Shown one piece after another: positions 1-10,698 of a stretch of DNA of 64,000 bases (the first letter of the stretch is position 1; each line of letters begins with the position of its first letter). This stretch comes from Gammaproteobacteria bacterium. GTDB lineage: Bacteria > Pseudomonadota > Gammaproteobacteria > Pseudomonadales > JADFDG01. Location of the stretch: NCBI GenBank assembly GCA_018262975.1, contig JADFDG010000004.1:45961-109960 (forward strand). The letters run 5' to 3'. The notes beneath the pieces were generated by a model. The model searched no databases, was not told the DNA's origin, and saw only the letters and a program-made list of their open reading frames with translations. A program made the translations under genes and the position numbers.

Positions 1-53
1 AGATCAACCAGGGCCTGCAGCAGGTAGTGACGGGGCTGGAAGGTACGCCGTAA
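1..53 (+). CDS. C-terminal end of a truncated CDS (...INQGLQQVVTGLEGTP*)
   Basis: Open frame from the window edge to TAA at 51-53, followed by a repeat and convergent prfC; too short to identify. Confidence 0.4.
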   Translation, partial: INQGLQQVVTGLEGTP

Positions 54-60
54 CGGCGGT

Positions 61-108
61 CGGGGGCATGGCCCCCTCTCTACGTGTAGCGAAGGGGCCA
101 TGCCCCCG
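61..108. repeat. Inverted pair of GTAG-type REP-like palindromes (copies 1 and 2)
   Basis: cgggggcatggccccctctctacg followed by tgtagcgaaggggccatgcccccg; arms are reverse complements of the family consensus; lies between convergent genes. Confidence 0.85.
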
Positions 109-114
109 ATGCGT

Positions 115-1695
<1,581 letters not shown>

Positions 1696-1783
1696 GGGCG
1701 TACGGCACGACGGCGGGACCGGGGGCGCGCATTATAGCCGCGGGGCGGCTTGCCGCCGGGACCCCCGCTGCCATAATCCCGCC

Positions 1784-2827
1784 ATGCCCGCCGCTCCCAC
1801 CTGCCCGACCCCGCCCGCCGACGAGGCGACCGTAGCCGCCAGCCTGGCCCAGGCACTGCTGGCCGTGGCGCGCGAACTCGGGCTCGACCCGGACAACGCC
1901 TGCCGCGACGCCGGGCTCGACCCCGGGCTGATTGCCGATGCCGATGCGCGGGTACCGTTCCTGACCCAGGAATCGTTGTGGACGGCGCTGGTCGCCCAGG
2001 CAGAGCGTGCCAGCACGCGCGACTTCGGCCTGGAGGTCGGCAGCCGCACCGCCCCGGGCAGCTTCAACCTGCTGGGCTTCATCGCCGTCAACAGCCGTAC
2101 GCTCGGCGAAGCGTTCGTGCACATCGAGCGTTACCAGAACATCGCCGGCGGCGGCGGCCGGGTATCGGTGCACACGGTGCCCGGCGGCGTGGAAATGCGT
2201 TACACGCCGCTGCACCCGCACGCCGACGTCACCCGCCACCGGGTGGCCGCCGTACTGGCGGCCTGGGCCGGCATGGGGCGCTGGCTGAACGGCACTTTCC
2301 GCATCGAAGCCGTGCACCTCACCGCACAACCACCCAGGCCGGAAGACTATCGCGCCCTGTTCGGCTGCCCGGTACACACCGGCAGCGATCGCAACGCGCT
2401 GCAGGTTAACGATGACGTGCTGTCCTTGCCGATCCCGCAGGCCAGTTCGGCGACGCTGGCCGCGCTGCGCGCACACGCCGATCGCCTGCTCGCCACGCTG
2501 TCGGCGCCGGCGCGACCGCTGTCGCGGCAGGTGGCGCGCCTGCTCGGCGAACAACTGATGGACGGCGAGCCGGATCGCGAGGCGGTGGCGCGCGCACTGG
2601 GCATGAGTGCGCGCACGCTGCAGCGCCGACTGCAGGACGAGGGCAGCGGATTCCAGTCACTGCTGCAGGAGACGCGGCTGGCGTTGGCGCGCGACTACCT
2701 CGCGCAGGACACGCTCGGCGTGGCCGAAATCGGTTTCCTGCTGGGTTTCTCCGAACCGAGCGCATTTTTCCGCTGGTTCCGCAACGCCACCGGGCAGACG
2801 CCGGGGCAGTACCGCGCTTCGCGCTAG
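1784..2827 (+). CDS. AraC family transcriptional regulator (arabinose-binding-like N-terminal domain plus HTH)
   Basis: C-terminal ARALGMSARTLQRRLQDEGSGFQSLLQETRLALARDYLAQDTLGVAEIGFLLGFSEPSAFFRWFRNATGQTPGQYR is a classic AraC HTH. ATG at 1784 chosen within the longer ORF. Confidence 0.9.
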   Translation: MPAAPTCPTPPADEATVAASLAQALLAVARELGLDPDNACRDAGLDPGLIADADARVPFLTQESLWTALVAQAERASTRDFGLEVGSRTAPGSFNLLGFIAVNSRTLGEAFVHIERYQNIAGGGGRVSVHTVPGGVEMRYTPLHPHADVTRHRVAAVLAAWAGMGRWLNGTFRIEAVHLTAQPPRPEDYRALFGCPVHTGSDRNALQVNDDVLSLPIPQASSATLAALRAHADRLLATLSAPARPLSRQVARLLGEQLMDGEPDREAVARALGMSARTLQRRLQDEGSGFQSLLQETRLALARDYLAQDTLGVAEIGFLLGFSEPSAFFRWFRNATGQTPGQYRASR

Positions 2828-4020
2828 CGGGCGGCAGGCACGCTGCGCAGCGCGCCCGCGCGCCAGTGCAACAGCAGGGACATCGCCAGCAACAACAGGC
2901 CCGCTGCCGCCAGGCCGTGCGCCGGCAGCAACACGCTGAGCGCCATCCCGCTGGCCAGGCCACTGAGCGCCGGCGTCACCTGGCTGAGCACGGTGTAGAA
3001 GCTCATCACCCGCCCGCGATGGGCATCGTCACTGGCCTGCTGCAGGATCGCCACCAACAGGCTCACGCCGACACCGGCGGCGGTGGCCGCCAGCAGCACG
3101 CTCGCCGCGGCCATCCACGTGTGCGTGCTCGCGGCCAGCGCCAGCAGCGACGCACCGGTGGCGGCCACCGATGCCAGCACCAGCTTTCCCTGTGGCAGGC
3201 GACGTGCAAGCAGCAATGCCAGCGCCCCGCCCGCCAGCAGGCCCACCGCGGTAGTGCCCAGCAACAAGCCACGCGCGCCGGGCGCCAGCGCCAACACCTG
3301 GTCGGCGAAACGCGGCAGCATCACCTGCATGGGCCCCATCAGCAGGTAGAGCACGGACATGGCCAGCAACGCCTGCGCCACGCGCGGCTCGCCGCGCACA
3401 TAACGCCAGCCACCGGACACCGTGACCGCGGCCGCCTGCGCGCGCGACGGTGCCGGCGTACGCAGACCAACCAGCAGCGGCAGCGCCAAGGCGAACAGCG
3501 CGCCGGCGAACGCGAACACCGCCCACCACGGCGCCAGCTGGCGGATACCGGCAATCAGCAGCGGCGCCACGCCGTAGCCGAGCATCACCAGCAAATTGAA
3601 TAGCACGGTGCTGCCATGCAGCCGCGCGGCCGGCACCAGTCGCCCGAGCGCTGCCAGCCGTGCCGGCGCCACGAACGACCAACCCACGCCGGCCAGCGTG
3701 CAGCCGGCCAGGTAAAGCAGTCGGTTGCCGCCATCAACCCGCGTGGCGAGCACCAGCAACAGCGCCGCACCGATGAACGCCAGGTGCGCACCGAGCACCA
3801 CCGCCAGCGGCGAGTGCCGGTCGCTGAGCGCACCGGCATGCCAGCCCAGCAACAGCGGAGGGCCGAAGCACAGGAAGAAGCCGATGCCCGACCACAACGG
3901 ATCCTGCCAGACATCCTGCGCGTAGAGGATCACGCCGTAATTGACGACGTGGCCACCGACGAACGCCGCCAGGCACGACAGCAGGAAACGTGCGACACCG
4001 GGCGCCGCCGGGCTCACCAC
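2824..4020 (-). CDS. MFS transporter (enterobactin-exporter/DUF894-like)
   Basis: About 12 hydrophobic segments; MFS-like fold; HRGRVMSFYTVLSQVTPALSGLASG motif. Confidence 0.85.
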   Translation of the reverse strand: MVSPAAPGVARFLLSCLAAFVGGHVVNYGVILYAQDVWQDPLWSGIGFFLCFGPPLLLGWHAGALSDRHSPLAVVLGAHLAFIGAALLLVLATRVDGGNRLLYLAGCTLAGVGWSFVAPARLAALGRLVPAARLHGSTVLFNLLVMLGYGVAPLLIAGIRQLAPWWAVFAFAGALFALALPLLVGLRTPAPSRAQAAAVTVSGGWRYVRGEPRVAQALLAMSVLYLLMGPMQVMLPRFADQVLALAPGARGLLLGTTAVGLLAGGALALLLARRLPQGKLVLASVAATGASLLALAASTHTWMAAASVLLAATAAGVGVSLLVAILQQASDDAHRGRVMSFYTVLSQVTPALSGLASGMALSVLLPAHGLAAAGLLLLAMSLLLHWRAGALRSVPAAR

Positions 4021-5813
4021 GGCGATGGCGTCACGCGGATCAAGGTCGGCTGGCCATCCTCGATCTGCCAGCTGGGGAAGGCGCCGTTGGCGGTGTACAC
4101 GCTGCCGTCCGGCGCGATCTCGACATCACGCGTGAACGTCACGCGACGCGCCATCGGATAGACCTGCCAGCGATTCTTCGCGATGTCCAGGCGCATCAGC
4201 GTGTCGGACTCCGTGCCGTTCACCCACACCTCGTGCCGTGCGCGGTCGACGTTGAGCGAATACGGCGTGTCGCTGCCGGCCGGCTGTGTGGGCAGCACGT
4301 AGCGCACGAAGCGGTGTGCGCGCGGCTGGTAGCAATAGATGGCCGATTCGGGGAACGCCGCGATCCACAGGTTGCCGTCGCGATCGGCGCGCAGTCGACG
4401 CGGCCCCATGAACGGCGTGCGGATCAGCGTGACCTGCAGGGTATCCGGATCAATGCGGCCGATGGCGTCGGAATACAGGCGCGCGAACCACACGCTGCCA
4501 TCGGGCGCCACGTCGATGCCGTAGGGCAGCGGCACGCCGGTAGACTGCGCGTCGATCGGCAGGTACTGCAGCGGCACGCCCCACTCCATCAGCTTGAGGA
4601 TGACGCCGGCGCCGCCGGTGGTGAGCGCTTCGCGCCAGTTGCGGTCCGGCAGGTCGATGTAGTGGAACTTTCCCGTGCGACGATCGAACATCGCCACCTG
4701 GTTGGACAGCGCCAGCGTGAACCACACGCGGTCGCGCGCATCGATGCGGATGGTGTGCGGGTAGTAGCCCTCGGTCATGCGGTGGACCGTGAACTGCTTG
4801 CTCTTCGGGTCGAACTCGACCAGGCGCTGTTGCGTCGACGGCGTGAGGAAGATGTGCCCGTCCACCGCCGACTCGGCGAAGGAATGGATGCCCAGGTAGG
4901 TTTCGTGGCGCGGGAAGCTCTTCAGGCGTGCCGACAGCAGGCCACCGAGCTTGTCACCGGGATCGCGCGGCAGCTTGTAGACGCGGTATTCGCCGGTGCG
5001 CGGATCCACCTCGTACATGCGGTCCTGCAGGTTGTCGCCGACGTAGACCAGCCCGTTGCTGTGCACCAGCAGGTCGTGCATCTGCGAAAAACTGTCGCCC
5101 AGCGGCCACTCGCGCACCTGCGCGCGCGCCAGCATCGGCTGCCACGGCGCCGGGTTGCCCACCAGCGCCGGGTTGTCACGCAGCCTTGCATAGCCGGCCA
5201 CCAGTTTCGCCGGCAGTTCGTCCTGGGCGATCTCGTGCGGACGCGCGCCATAGCCGATCATGCGCTGGATGGTTTCGCGCCACTCTTCCTCGCTGCGTTC
5301 GCGGCGCAGCATCGCCGAGCCCTGCTGGTGGCAGAAATTGCACTGCAGCATGAAATGCTTCTTGAGCACCGGGTCGCCCAGGTCCAGGCCGGCCAGCCAG
5401 GCATTGGCGGGTTTGGCGGCCGCCAGCGCGAACGGGTCCGTTTCCGCGGCCAGCGCGATCGTCACCGCGGCGCGCGTGCCGGCAACGAATTCGCTCGTAC
5501 CGTCTTTCCAGCCGGGCTTGCGCGCCCGCACGCCGATGCGCTGCCGGTCCTCCAGGTCAAACACCACGCGCCCCTGCGCATCGGTGAAGCGCGTGTCCTC
5601 CGCGCGCGCGCGGTGGGCGCGACCGGGCGCCGGATAGCCACCGTCGGACTGGTCGGCGATCTCGCCGTCCAGCCGCTTGACGGTCACCATGGCCAGCGGC
5701 AACGGCTGGCCCACGGCATCGGTGACCTGCAGGCGCACGTCCACCGCGCCGGCGGTGGACGCCAGCAGCAATGCGCCGATGACGGCGCCCGCGCATGCGG
5801 CGATACGTTCCAT
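4014..5813 (-). CDS. Secreted protein with CarboxypepD_reg-like N-terminal domain, CXXCH heme motif and virginiamycin-B-lyase-like beta-propeller
   Basis: Signal peptide MERIAACAGAVIGALLLASTAGA; CNFCH motif; repeated YEVDPRTGEYRVYKLP / VEFDPKSKQFTVHRMTEG / WFTLALSNQVAMFDRRTGKFHYIDLP blades typical of streptogramin-lyase propellers. Confidence 0.75.
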   Translation of the reverse strand: MERIAACAGAVIGALLLASTAGAVDVRLQVTDAVGQPLPLAMVTVKRLDGEIADQSDGGYPAPGRAHRARAEDTRFTDAQGRVVFDLEDRQRIGVRARKPGWKDGTSEFVAGTRAAVTIALAAETDPFALAAAKPANAWLAGLDLGDPVLKKHFMLQCNFCHQQGSAMLRRERSEEEWRETIQRMIGYGARPHEIAQDELPAKLVAGYARLRDNPALVGNPAPWQPMLARAQVREWPLGDSFSQMHDLLVHSNGLVYVGDNLQDRMYEVDPRTGEYRVYKLPRDPGDKLGGLLSARLKSFPRHETYLGIHSFAESAVDGHIFLTPSTQQRLVEFDPKSKQFTVHRMTEGYYPHTIRIDARDRVWFTLALSNQVAMFDRRTGKFHYIDLPDRNWREALTTGGAGVILKLMEWGVPLQYLPIDAQSTGVPLPYGIDVAPDGSVWFARLYSDAIGRIDPDTLQVTLIRTPFMGPRRLRADRDGNLWIAAFPESAIYCYQPRAHRFVRYVLPTQPAGSDTPYSLNVDRARHEVWVNGTESDTLMRLDIAKNRWQVYPMARRVTFTRDVEIAPDGSVYTANGAFPSWQIEDGQPTLIRVTPSPW

Positions 5814-5842
5814 GGCATGACCTCCCGGGTAATGGATGCGCT

Positions 5843-6808
5843 TCACGGTGCTGAACGCGTGGCGAGAAAATGGCGGAAAACCTCGAGGCTGCTACGCGCC
5901 GGGCGATAACCGAACACTTCTTTCAGCCGGCGATTGGACAGCACCGGCCGGTACTGGAGGAAACGCACCTGCTCGGGGCCGTACTGGCTCAGTCCCAGCG
6001 GGTGCAGCACGCCCAGCAGCGCGCGCAGCAACCAGGCCGGCACCGGCAGGTAGGGCTTGCCCAGTTCGCGCGCGACGTCGCGCAGGGTTACCGCGCCGTC
6101 ACCGGCCAGGTTGTACACGCCGGCACTCTGCCGCGCGATGCCCTGCACGATGATCGCCACCACGTCTTCATCCAGGATGAACACGAACGGGCTGTCGCTG
6201 CCGGCCACGCCCAGCACGAACGGCTTGTCGAACAGCGCGGTGATCGGGTTCTGCACGCCGCGCCCGAGCACCGTGCCGGGACGCAATACCAGCTGTTCGA
6301 GGTGCGGTGCAGTGTGCCGGTACTCCGCCAGCAGGGCCTCGACCTGGCGCTTGTGGTCGCTGTAGGCGAACTCCGGATTGCCGCGCAGCGGGTCCTGCTC
6401 GTCGAGCCAGGCGGGGTTGTCCGCGTGGTAGCCATAGGCGGCGCCGCTGGTGGTCACCACCAGCTGGCGCACGCCCGCCGCCACGCACGCCTCCAGCACG
6501 TTGCGCGTGCCGTCCACGTCGATCTTGCGCATGGTCGCGCGGTCCATGCCCGGCGGCGGCGTGACGATGGATGCCAGGTGCACCACCACGTCGGCGCGCA
6601 CCGCGCAGGCCAGCGCGCGCAACACCACGCCCTCGCGCACGTCAATCACGCGGTATTCGGCTGTAACCTCACCCTGCCAGGGCGCCTGCGGCTTGACGTC
6701 CAGGCCAATGACGTGCGCCTGCGGGAACGCCGCGCACAATCCGCGCACGGTCGCGCTGCCCAGGAAGCCGGCGGCACCGGTGACCAGGATGACCGGGTTC
6801 TCTTTCAT
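5843..6808 (-). CDS. NAD-dependent epimerase/dehydratase family (extended SDR)
   Basis: VILVTGAAGFLGSATVRGL Rossmann motif; YSDHKRQVE (YxxxK). Confidence 0.9.
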   Translation of the reverse strand: MKENPVILVTGAAGFLGSATVRGLCAAFPQAHVIGLDVKPQAPWQGEVTAEYRVIDVREGVVLRALACAVRADVVVHLASIVTPPPGMDRATMRKIDVDGTRNVLEACVAAGVRQLVVTTSGAAYGYHADNPAWLDEQDPLRGNPEFAYSDHKRQVEALLAEYRHTAPHLEQLVLRPGTVLGRGVQNPITALFDKPFVLGVAGSDSPFVFILDEDVVAIIVQGIARQSAGVYNLAGDGAVTLRDVARELGKPYLPVPAWLLRALLGVLHPLGLSQYGPEQVRFLQYRPVLSNRRLKEVFGYRPARSSLEVFRHFLATRSAP

Positions 6809-6812
6809 GCCG

Positions 6813-7706
6813 TCAGCCCTCCGCCTGCAGGTGTGCATCGCGCCAGCGCCACAACCCGACCAGCGCCATGCCCGACACGATGTGCCAGGTGCCCCAGAAG
6901 GCACCGATCAATGCCATCTCCGGCTGCCCGCCGAAGTGCGTGAAAGTGATGCCGATGGCCAGCGAGGAATTCTGCATGCCGACTTCCACCGTAATGGCGC
7001 GGCGGTCGGCATCCGGGCTGCCAAACAGCGTGGCGGTGCCGTAGCCCAGCCCCAGCGCCAGCAGGTTGTGGGCGATGACATAGCCAAGCATGCCCAGCGC
7101 GGTGACCGACCCCAGCGCCTCGCGATTGCGCCAGAACGCCGCCACGATGAACACCAGCAGCGCGACAAACGCGAAACGGTGCATGATTTTCTGCAGGCTG
7201 GCCCGGTAACGTCCGGCATTGGCACCCACCAGCATGCCCAGTGCCATCGGCAGGGCCAGCAGCAACAGCAGGCTGAGCGCGATGTCGGTGCCGCCGATGT
7301 CGAACTGGCGCAGCCACGCCGCGGTGTCGGGGTTGAGACTGGCGGTGAGCGCGAAGTTGAGCGGCATCACCACGATCGCCACCACGCTGGCCAGCGCCGT
7401 CATGCTGACCGACAGCGCGGTATTGCCGCGCGCCAGGTGGGTCACCACGTTGGAGAGGTTACCGCCCGGGCAACTGGCCACCAGCAACATGCCCAGTTCA
7501 ACGCCCGCCGGCAGGTCGACGAGCAACGTGACGGCCAGTGTTGCCCAGGGCAACAAGACGAACTGGCCGAGCATGCCGGCGGTAATGGCGGGCAGCTTGC
7601 GGCCGACGGCGCGGAAGTCATCGAGCGTCAACTCGATGGCGATACTGAACAGCAGCAGGCCCAGTACGGCGGAAAGCAGCCATTGCTGGTCGGCACTGTA
7701 TTGCAC
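6813..7706 (-). CDS. Bile acid:sodium symporter (BASS) family protein
   Basis: Multi-TM protein with LVASCPGGNLSNVVTHLARGNTALSVSMTALASVVA, characteristic of BASS/SBF. Confidence 0.85.
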   Translation of the reverse strand: MQYSADQQWLLSAVLGLLLFSIAIELTLDDFRAVGRKLPAITAGMLGQFVLLPWATLAVTLLVDLPAGVELGMLLVASCPGGNLSNVVTHLARGNTALSVSMTALASVVAIVVMPLNFALTASLNPDTAAWLRQFDIGGTDIALSLLLLLALPMALGMLVGANAGRYRASLQKIMHRFAFVALLVFIVAAFWRNREALGSVTALGMLGYVIAHNLLALGLGYGTATLFGSPDADRRAITVEVGMQNSSLAIGITFTHFGGQPEMALIGAFWGTWHIVSGMALVGLWRWRDAHLQAEG

Positions 7707-7760
7707 GGCAACCCCCGGGGCTGGAAGAGTGGCTCCAGCCTAGGGTGTCACGGATTCGCA

Positions 7761-7792
7761 GGTCAGTGACCGGCGCGGACAGGTCACTGACC
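7761..7792. promoter_or_regulatory. Two 11-bp palindromes GGTCAGTGACC / GGTCACTGACC, 21 bp centre-to-centre (operator pair or hairpin)
   Basis: GGTCAGTGACC at 7761-7771 and GGTCACTGACC at 7782-7792, in the rimI-BASS symporter intergenic region. Confidence 0.5.
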
Positions 7793-7818
7793 CGGCCGGA
7801 CAGCGTGAGGGGCCCGTC

Positions 7819-8289
7819 TCAGAGCGCCCGCGCCATGATGATGGCATCCTCGCGGCCGCCGCCGGGCTGCGGGTAATAGCCGCGGCGCAGGGCCACTTCG
7901 GCAAAGCCGAGGTCCTGGTAAAGGGTGATGGCGGCGGTGTTGCCGGCGCGCACCTCGAGGAACAACTGGTCCGAAGCGCGTTCACGCGCGGCATCCATCA
8001 GGGCATCCAGCAGGCGCCGTGCGATGCCGCGCCTCCGACAGGCGGGATCGACGACGATGTTCAGCACGTGGGCGTCGCCGCCACCGGAGGACAGGATGGC
8101 GAACGCCACCACCTCGCCGGCGGCATCCACGGCGACGGTGTTCCAGTACTCGGCACGCAGGCAGTCGCGGACCATGCCCTCGGTCCAGGGCACCGGCTGG
8201 CCGGCGCGCTCGATCCGCAACACGGCGGCGACATCGGCGGCCGTCATGGGGCGCAGCATCACGCCGCCGGTATCGGCTGCCAGTGCCAT
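7819..8289 (-). CDS. rimI: Ribosomal-protein-alanine N-acetyltransferase (GNAT)
   Basis: VDPACRRRGIARRLLDALMDAARERASDQLFLEVRAGNTAAITLYQDLGFAEVALRRGYY. Confidence 0.93.
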   Translation of the reverse strand: MALAADTGGVMLRPMTAADVAAVLRIERAGQPVPWTEGMVRDCLRAEYWNTVAVDAAGEVVAFAILSSGGGDAHVLNIVVDPACRRRGIARRLLDALMDAARERASDQLFLEVRAGNTAAITLYQDLGFAEVALRRGYYPQPGGGREDAIIMARAL

Positions 8290-8292
8290 CGC

Positions 8293-9021
8293 TCAGCGCG
8301 ACTCGCGCCGCAGGTGACGCACCGCCGCCCAGCAGGCGCGCTTGGCCGCCGGGTCCGCCAGCATCGCGGCCAGCGACGGCGCGCAGGCCAACACCAGCCC
8401 AGGCCGTTCAACGCCACCCGCCAGCAAGGCACCCAGCTCTTCGCCGAGCACGATGACATCGCCGGCGCCGCGCTTGTGTTGCGCGTCGAGCAGCGCCATC
8501 AGCGCCTCGCGACCCGCGCCGGGCCGGTCCATGCCGGGCAGCCGCACGCCCGCGGGTGGCCAGCTGAATTCAATAGCCGTCGGCAGTGCCGCACCGGGCC
8601 GCAAGGCCGACAAGATATTGGCAAGCAACGCGTATTCGGGGCCGGACAGGCCGGGCGCTTCCGGCGCAACATAGGCGGCCACCAGCAGCAGGCCGTCGCC
8701 CACCGGCAGCAGGCTGCAGCCGACGCGCTCGCCGCGTTCCGGCGGCACTGCCACGTTGCTTGCCGGAGGTGCCACTACCAGCGCTTCACGCACGGTACGC
8801 CGCGCCACAGGTTCGCCGGCCAGCAACGCATCCAGTTGCGCGGCACCGGCCGGCGGCAACGACGATGCAACGTTGCCGGGCAGCGCGGCATCGGCGACCA
8901 CCGCACCCGTGGCAACTTCCACGGGCACCCCGGCGTCCACGACAGCGTCACGCGGCACCCACTGCTCGATGCCAAGCAGGGCGAGATACTGCAGCCGCGT
9001 CGCTTCGTGCATGGCCGTCAC
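8293..9021 (-). CDS. holD: HolD-like protein (candidate DNA polymerase III psi subunit)
   Basis: LQYLALLGIEQWVPRD near the N-terminus and LADPAAKRACWAAVRHL at the C-terminus resemble HolD ends as recalled; directly upstream of rimI as in E. coli holD-rimI. Confidence 0.6.
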   Translation of the reverse strand: MTAMHEATRLQYLALLGIEQWVPRDAVVDAGVPVEVATGAVVADAALPGNVASSLPPAGAAQLDALLAGEPVARRTVREALVVAPPASNVAVPPERGERVGCSLLPVGDGLLLVAAYVAPEAPGLSGPEYALLANILSALRPGAALPTAIEFSWPPAGVRLPGMDRPGAGREALMALLDAQHKRGAGDVIVLGEELGALLAGGVERPGLVLACAPSLAAMLADPAAKRACWAAVRHLRRESR

Positions 9022-9025
9022 CGCG

Positions 9026-10570
9026 TCACACGCCCTCGATCTGCGGGTGCGCGCGCTTCACGCCGGCAGCGAGGATGTTGAGCGCATCCAGGTAGGCCTT
9101 GGCGGACGCCACGATGATGTCCACGTCGGCGCCCTGGCCGTTGACGATGCGGCCGCCCTGCTCGAGGCGCACCGTCACCTCTCCCTGCGAGTCGGTACCG
9201 CTGGTGATGGCGTTCACCGAGTACAACTGCAGCGAGGTGCCGCTGGCAGCGATCTTCTCGATCGCCTTGAACGTGGCATCCACCGGACCGGAACCCTCGG
9301 CCACCGCCGACTCCTCGCGGCCGTCGACACGCAGGCGCACCGAGGCCTGCGGGGTCGAGCCGCTCCGGGAATGCACCTCGATGAAATCCAGCGCGTAGCT
9401 CTCCTCGACCTGCGCGCGCTCGACGTCGGTGACCAGCGCCTGCAGGTCCTCGTCGAAGATCTCGTGCTTCTTGTCCGCCAGGTCCTTGAAGCGCTCGAAG
9501 GCGGCCTGGAATTCCTGCTCGCTGCCCAGCGCGATGCCGAGCTCCTCGAGGCGAGCCTTGAAGGCAGCACGGCCGGAGTGCTTGCCGAGCACCATGCGGT
9601 TGGTGTTCCAGCCCACGTCCTCGGCGCGCATGATCTCGTAGGTCTCGCGGTGCTTGAGCACGCCATCCTGGTGGATGCCGGACTCGTGCGCGAAGGCGTT
9701 GGCACCGACGATCGCCTTGTTCGGCTGCACCGGGAAGCCGGTGATACCGGACACCAGCCGAGAGGTGGATACGATCTCGCGCGTATCGATGCGGGTGTCG
9801 ATGCCGAACAGGTCGCGGCGCGTCTTCACCGCCATCACGATTTCTTCCAGCGCCGCGTTGCCGGCGCGCTCGCCGAGGCCGTTGATGGTGCACTCCACCT
9901 GCCGTGCGCCGGCGCGCACCGCGGCCAGCGAATTGGCGACGGCGAGGCCGAGGTCATTGTGGCAATGCACGCTGAACACTGCCTGCGACGCATTGGGGAT
10001 GCGGGTGACCAACTGGCTGATGATGTGTGCGTACTGCTCGGGAATGGTGTAGCCGACGGTGTCGGGGATATTGATGGTGCGTGCACCGGCCTTGATCACC
10101 TGCTCGACGATCCGGCACATGAAGTCGATGTCCGAGCGGCCGGCGTCCTCGCAGGAGAACTCCACGTCGTCGCACTGCGCGCGGGCGCGCTTGACCGCGT
10201 GCACGGCCGCCTCGATTACCGCGTCCGGCTCCATCTTGAGCTTGTACTTCATGTGGATCGGGCTGGTGGCGATGAAGGTGTGGATGCGGCCGGCGGCCGC
10301 GCCCTTCAGCGCCTCGCCGGCACGGTCGATGTCGGCATCGCGGGCACGCGCCAGGGAGCAGACGCGCGAATCCTTGATGGTGTCGGCGATGGCCTTCACG
10401 GCCTCGAAGTCGCCCGGCGAGGCGATGGCGAAACCGGCCTCGATCACATCCACCCGCATGCGTTCCAGCGCCTTGGCGATGCGGATCTTCTCGTCCTTCG
10501 TCATGGACGCGCCGGGGCTCTGCTCGCCGTCGCGCAGGGTGGTGTCGAAAATGATGAGCTGGTCGGTCAT
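9026..10570 (-). CDS. leuA: 2-isopropylmalate synthase
   Basis: [74 protein letters not shown]. Confidence 0.97.
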   Translation of the reverse strand: MTDQLIIFDTTLRDGEQSPGASMTKDEKIRIAKALERMRVDVIEAGFAIASPGDFEAVKAIADTIKDSRVCSLARARDADIDRAGEALKGAAAGRIHTFIATSPIHMKYKLKMEPDAVIEAAVHAVKRARAQCDDVEFSCEDAGRSDIDFMCRIVEQVIKAGARTINIPDTVGYTIPEQYAHIISQLVTRIPNASQAVFSVHCHNDLGLAVANSLAAVRAGARQVECTINGLGERAGNAALEEIVMAVKTRRDLFGIDTRIDTREIVSTSRLVSGITGFPVQPNKAIVGANAFAHESGIHQDGVLKHRETYEIMRAEDVGWNTNRMVLGKHSGRAAFKARLEELGIALGSEQEFQAAFERFKDLADKKHEIFDEDLQALVTDVERAQVEESYALDFIEVHSRSGSTPQASVRLRVDGREESAVAEGSGPVDATFKAIEKIAASGTSLQLYSVNAITSGTDSQGEVTVRLEQGGRIVNGQGADVDIIVASAKAYLDALNILAAGVKRAHPQIEGV

Positions 10571-10628
10571 GGGGGTCTCCGCGTTAGCCGCCCATTATAG
10601 CGCCCGGCCACCCCACCCTGCCCCGCCC

Positions 10629-10698
10629 CGTAGCGAGGGGCCATGCCCCCGATCACCCCCCCGATCGGGCAAATCGGGGGCATGGCCCCCTCGCTACG
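10629..10698. repeat. Inverted pair of GTAG-type REP-like palindromes (copies 3 and 4)
   Basis: cgtagcgaggggccatgcccccgat ... cgggggcatggccccctcgctacg; the right copy overlaps the stop of the rhombosortase-like CDS. Confidence 0.85.
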
